Assembly (NCBI GenBank): GCA_022760335.1
Contig: JALEGE010000205.1
Coordinates: 37,386-101,385 of the forward strand
Direction of reading: 5' to 3'
DNA length: 64,000 bases
Origin: Hyphomonadaceae bacterium
GTDB taxonomy: Bacteria; Pseudomonadota; Alphaproteobacteria; Caulobacterales; Hyphomonadaceae
The notes beneath the pieces were generated by a model, which saw nothing but the letters and a program-made list of their open reading frames with translations, was not told where the DNA came from and did not search any database. A program made the position numbers and the translations under genes. Positions 60,965-64,000 of the stretch are shown here, in pieces; positions within the stretch are counted from its first letter, which is position 1; each line of letters begins with the position of its first letter.

Positions 60965-62178
60965 AGCGCCTTGATCACCCCGCGCGCGGCGTCCAGCACA
61001 TCTGCGATGTCCTCTTCCGTCATGGCCGCGCTGAGGAACATGTTGTGCCAGGGGTGAAAATAGATGCCTCTGGAAACCATGCCGGCCGAGATCTGCATGC
61101 CGATCCCCATGTCACGCGCGCCAGTCTCGTCGTTGAACATGATCAGCGGCATCTGTACCGGCCCGGTCTGGCTGATATTCAGGCCGGCTTCCGTGCTGAT
61201 CTCCGCAAGGCCTGTGCGCAAAATTTCGCCCAACCTTTCAGTGTGTTCCAGATAATTGGTCTCGCGGATCAGCTTCAGCGTCGCCAGCGAAGCGGCCATC
61301 GGCGCGGCCGAGAACCAGAATGAGCCTGTCGCATAGATCTGCGTGGCGGCGTTGCGCGCGATCTCCGAGCCGACCAGCGCAGAGATCGGATGGCCATTGG
61401 CCAGCGCCTTGCCCCAGCAAGACAGGTCCGGCGCGATACCGAGCCCGGTCCAGCTGCAATCGCGCGCCAGTCGGAAGCCGGCTCTGATATCATCCACGAT
61501 AAGCAACGCCCCGGCGGCATCGCACAGCTCACGCGCGCGCCTGGCATAGGCCGGGTCAGGCAGTTCCTGATCGACCAGAACATCATGCTTGAACGGCGAG
61601 GCGAAGATGCCGGCCAGATCTTCGCCGGCCGCCTCTGCCGCAGCCTCGAGGCTGGCGATATCATTATAGGTATACTGGATCATGTGCGCCCGGTCTTCGG
61701 CCAGTGTGCCGGCGGGCATGGGCGTGCACCAGGGCGCCGAGCCATGATAGGCGCCAGTGGCGACCAGCAGTTTCTTCGCCCCGCGATGGGCGCGCGCCAC
61801 CATCAGCGCCATGGTGGTGGCATCCGTGCCATTCTTGCAGAACATCGCCCAGTCGCCATGGCTGATCTGCGCGGTCAGCGCTTCGGCCAGTTCCACCATG
61901 ACAGGAGCAGGGCCCGTGGCAGTATCGATCTTCGAGAGTTGCTCGCAATAGGCCGCATCGATCTCGCGGTTGCGATAGCCGAAGAGCTGCGGGCCATAGC
62001 CGCACATCAGGTCGAGATACTGCCTGCCCTCTGCATCCCACAGATAGGCCCCGTCTGCGCGCGTGAAGAATTGCGGCGTGCCCGGCGCGACCATTTTCAC
62101 CGACTGGTGACCATACATGCCGCCGGGGATTACTGCCTTGGCGCGCGCCTCCAGTTCGGCAATCGTGGATGCAGTCAT
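60961..62178 (-). CDS. Class III aminotransferase (glutamate-1-semialdehyde aminomutase-like)
   Basis: VIPGGMYGHQSVKMVAPGTPQFFTRADGAYLWDAEGRQYLDLMCGYG...LIVDDIRAGFR...LSCWGKALANGHPISALVG; ATG at 62178. Confidence 0.9.
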   Translation of the reverse strand: MTASTIAELEARAKAVIPGGMYGHQSVKMVAPGTPQFFTRADGAYLWDAEGRQYLDLMCGYGPQLFGYRNREIDAAYCEQLSKIDTATGPAPVMVELAEALTAQISHGDWAMFCKNGTDATTMALMVARAHRGAKKLLVATGAYHGSAPWCTPMPAGTLAEDRAHMIQYTYNDIASLEAAAEAAGEDLAGIFASPFKHDVLVDQELPDPAYARRARELCDAAGALLIVDDIRAGFRLARDCSWTGLGIAPDLSCWGKALANGHPISALVGSEIARNAATQIYATGSFWFSAAPMAASLATLKLIRETNYLEHTERLGEILRTGLAEISTEAGLNISQTGPVQMPLIMFNDETGARDMGIGMQISAGMVSRGIYFHPWHNMFLSAAMTEEDIADVLDAARGVIKAL

Positions 62179-62308
62179 GATATGTTTCCTCCCGTCTTTT
62201 GACGTAACGATTGCGGCCCAGGCCATGTTTGACAAGCGTCTCGTGGATTGACCGGGCCGGGGCGGGGGCGTTAAGCGGCACACTTGATCCCGCCATAATT
62301 GCCGGAAA

Positions 62309-63346
62309 GTGCAGCCCATGTTCGACCATCCCTCTTTCGACGCTCATGAGGGCGTACACGTCTTTTTCGACGAGGCGACGGGGCTGCGCTGCATCATTGC
62401 CATTCACTCGACCCATCTTGGTCCGTCCGCTGGTGGATGCCGCATGTGGAATTATGAGACCGGCGCGCAGATGCTGACCGATGCGCTGCGCCTGTCGCAG
62501 GGCATGAGCTACAAGAACGCCATGGCCGGTCTTGAGTTGGGCGGAGGCAAGGCGGTGATCTGGGGCAATAGCCATACGGACAAGACGCCGGACCTGTTTC
62601 GCGCGTTTGGTCGTGCGGTGGAGAGTCTCCAGGGCAAATATTACACCGCCGAGGATGTTGGCATCGATGTCGCGGATATCCAGATCGCCGGTGAGGAAAC
62701 GCGCTATGCGGCCGGCCGGGAGGATGCCAGCGGCGACCCTTCGCCAGTTACCGCGCTCGGCGTCTTTCATGGCCTGAAGGCGGCGGCAGCGCGGGCCTTT
62801 GGCAGCGATGATCTGACCGATCGAAAGGTTGCCGTGCAGGGCGTCGGCTCAGTTGGCGGACATTTATGCACCCATCTTGCCCAGGCGGGTGCGAAACTGA
62901 TCATTTGCGATGTGGATCGTGAAGCGCTTACCGAAGTGGCCAAGACAACCGGCGCGGTAATTGTCCAGCCGGATGAAATCTATGAGCAGGATGTGGACAT
63001 TTTCTCGCCCAACGCGCTGGGCGCGGTCATCAATGAAACCACGCTGGATCAATTGAAGGCCAAGGTCATCGCTGGCGGGGCGAACAATCAGCTGATCATC
63101 CCGGAAATGGGCGAACTCCTGCGCCGCAAAGGCATCCTCTATGCGCCTGATTATGTCATCAATGGCGGCGGCATCATCAATGTGGCCTCGGAAATTCGTG
63201 GCGACTACAGCCGCGACTGGGTGGATGGCAAGCTCGATGCGTTGATCGCGACCCTGGAGCAGGTCATGGACACCGCGCTCAGCGAGGATGTGCCGACCAA
63301 TATCATTGCCGACCGCATTGCCCGCGCCCGCATCGGGCGGGGGTAA
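62309..63346 (+). CDS. Glu/Leu/Phe/Val dehydrogenase family
   Basis: GPSAGGCRMWNYETGAQMLTDALRLSQGMSYKNAMAGLELGGGKAVI. Confidence 0.93.
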   Translation: MQPMFDHPSFDAHEGVHVFFDEATGLRCIIAIHSTHLGPSAGGCRMWNYETGAQMLTDALRLSQGMSYKNAMAGLELGGGKAVIWGNSHTDKTPDLFRAFGRAVESLQGKYYTAEDVGIDVADIQIAGEETRYAAGREDASGDPSPVTALGVFHGLKAAAARAFGSDDLTDRKVAVQGVGSVGGHLCTHLAQAGAKLIICDVDREALTEVAKTTGAVIVQPDEIYEQDVDIFSPNALGAVINETTLDQLKAKVIAGGANNQLIIPEMGELLRRKGILYAPDYVINGGGIINVASEIRGDYSRDWVDGKLDALIATLEQVMDTALSEDVPTNIIADRIARARIGRG

Positions 63347-63350
63347 TATT

Positions 63351-63377
63351 GCGGGGCGCCAGCAACCAGCGCCCCGC
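63351..63377. terminator. Candidate bidirectional hairpin between convergent genes
   Basis: Perfect 9-bp stem GCGGGGCGC/GCGCCCCGC with 9-nt loop; no clear U-tract on either strand. Confidence 0.45.
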
Positions 63378-63389
63378 ATGAATATCACA

Positions 63390-64000
63390 TCAGGCCCGCT
63401 TGCGGCTCCACCAGCCCATGCGGCGGGGCTTTTTCTCCGGCTCCGGCTCAACCTCTGGTTCTGTGCTGATTTCCGGTTCCGGCGTTGCTTCCGGTTCTGG
63501 GTCCGGCAGCGTTTCCGGTTCAGTTTCGGCGACGGGGGCAGGCTCCGGCTCTGGCGCAGTTTCTTGCGTACTGACCGGTTCCGCAGCGGGCGGTTCTGTC
63601 ACTTCAGGTGTTTGCACATCGGCTTCAGTGACATTGGATTCGGGCACGGCTTCATCCGTTTCAGACTCACTGACATCAGCCTCAGCCGGCTCTGCCGTTC
63701 CGGCTGAAGCATTTTGCGGTGCCTCATCGTTCTGCCCATCGGCCACGGTCTGAGCTTCAGTGTCCGCCTCGGTTTCGTTCGTGGTTTCAGCTGAACTGTC
63801 CTCGCCGCCAGACTTGCGCCGGCCGCGTCCGCCCCGACGGCGTCGGCGACGTTTGCGGGGTGCACCATCTTCGGAGGCTTCAGCCTCGCCGTCAGATTCG
63901 GAAGGCTCGCCATCTGCAGTGGCAGCCGCAACGGTTTCAGCAAGCTCTGCTTCGGCGGCTTCTGGATTGTCGAGCATTTCCTCAACCGTCAGCGACACGC
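63390..64000 (-). CDS. C-terminal region of a ribonuclease E/G-like protein, truncated by window edge
   Basis: Arg-rich RKRRRRRRGGRGRRK, long acidic Pro/Glu linker and terminal KKPRRMGWWSRKRA, typical of alphaproteobacterial RNase E tails. Confidence 0.6.
   Translation of the reverse strand, partial: VSLTVEEMLDNPEAAEAELAETVAAATADGEPSESDGEAEASEDGAPRKRRRRRRGGRGRRKSGGEDSSAETTNETEADTEAQTVADGQNDEAPQNASAGTAEPAEADVSESETDEAVPESNVTEADVQTPEVTEPPAAEPVSTQETAPEPEPAPVAETEPETLPDPEPEATPEPEISTEPEVEPEPEKKPRRMGWWSRKRA

Noticed and set aside
1-64000. CRISPR arrays, rRNA, tRNA genes, insertion sequences
   Set aside because: No regularly spaced repeats, transposase-like ORFs or recognisable rRNA/tRNA sequence seen by eye; tRNAscan/CRISPR finders were not available.

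Overview
This is a GC-rich alphaproteobacterial chromosome segment, probably Caulobacterales/Maricaulales (inferred from gene content only). It is mostly ordinary chromosome: a general-stress sigma/HWE-kinase edge, tamBA, ccmI-E-F-H, two-component pairs, degP, glnE, an ECF/anti-sigma/metal-sensor operon, mutAB, rlmJ, and the C-terminal end of an RNase E-like gene. The main accessory feature is a nearly complete gene transfer agent (GTA) head-tail cluster at about 9.08-22.75 kb: terL, portal, g3.5, prohead protease, capsid, adaptor, tail terminator, tail tube, chaperones, tape measure, distal tail, hub, NlpC/P60 and a megatron-like tip protein. Main observations: (1) a two-gene, translationally coupled antisense cassette (ParA ATPase plus unknown 143-aa protein) lies between terL and portal; (2) the identical 14-mer ACAATCCGACTGGG occurs upstream of both terL and portal, and a 13/14 copy lies 27 kb away upstream of an M15 peptidase/holin-like pair, suggesting a dispersed GTA-lysis regulon; (3) a perfect 11-bp GC hairpin followed by a T-rich tract separates capsid from the downstream tail genes; (4) an orphan ECF sigma gene is directly upstream of terL; (5) a membrane histidine kinase has Gln in place of the phospho-accepting His; (6) a membrane-anchored TIR protein has an unrecognised C-terminal domain. 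Family assignments come from reading the translated ORFs and no database search was run.
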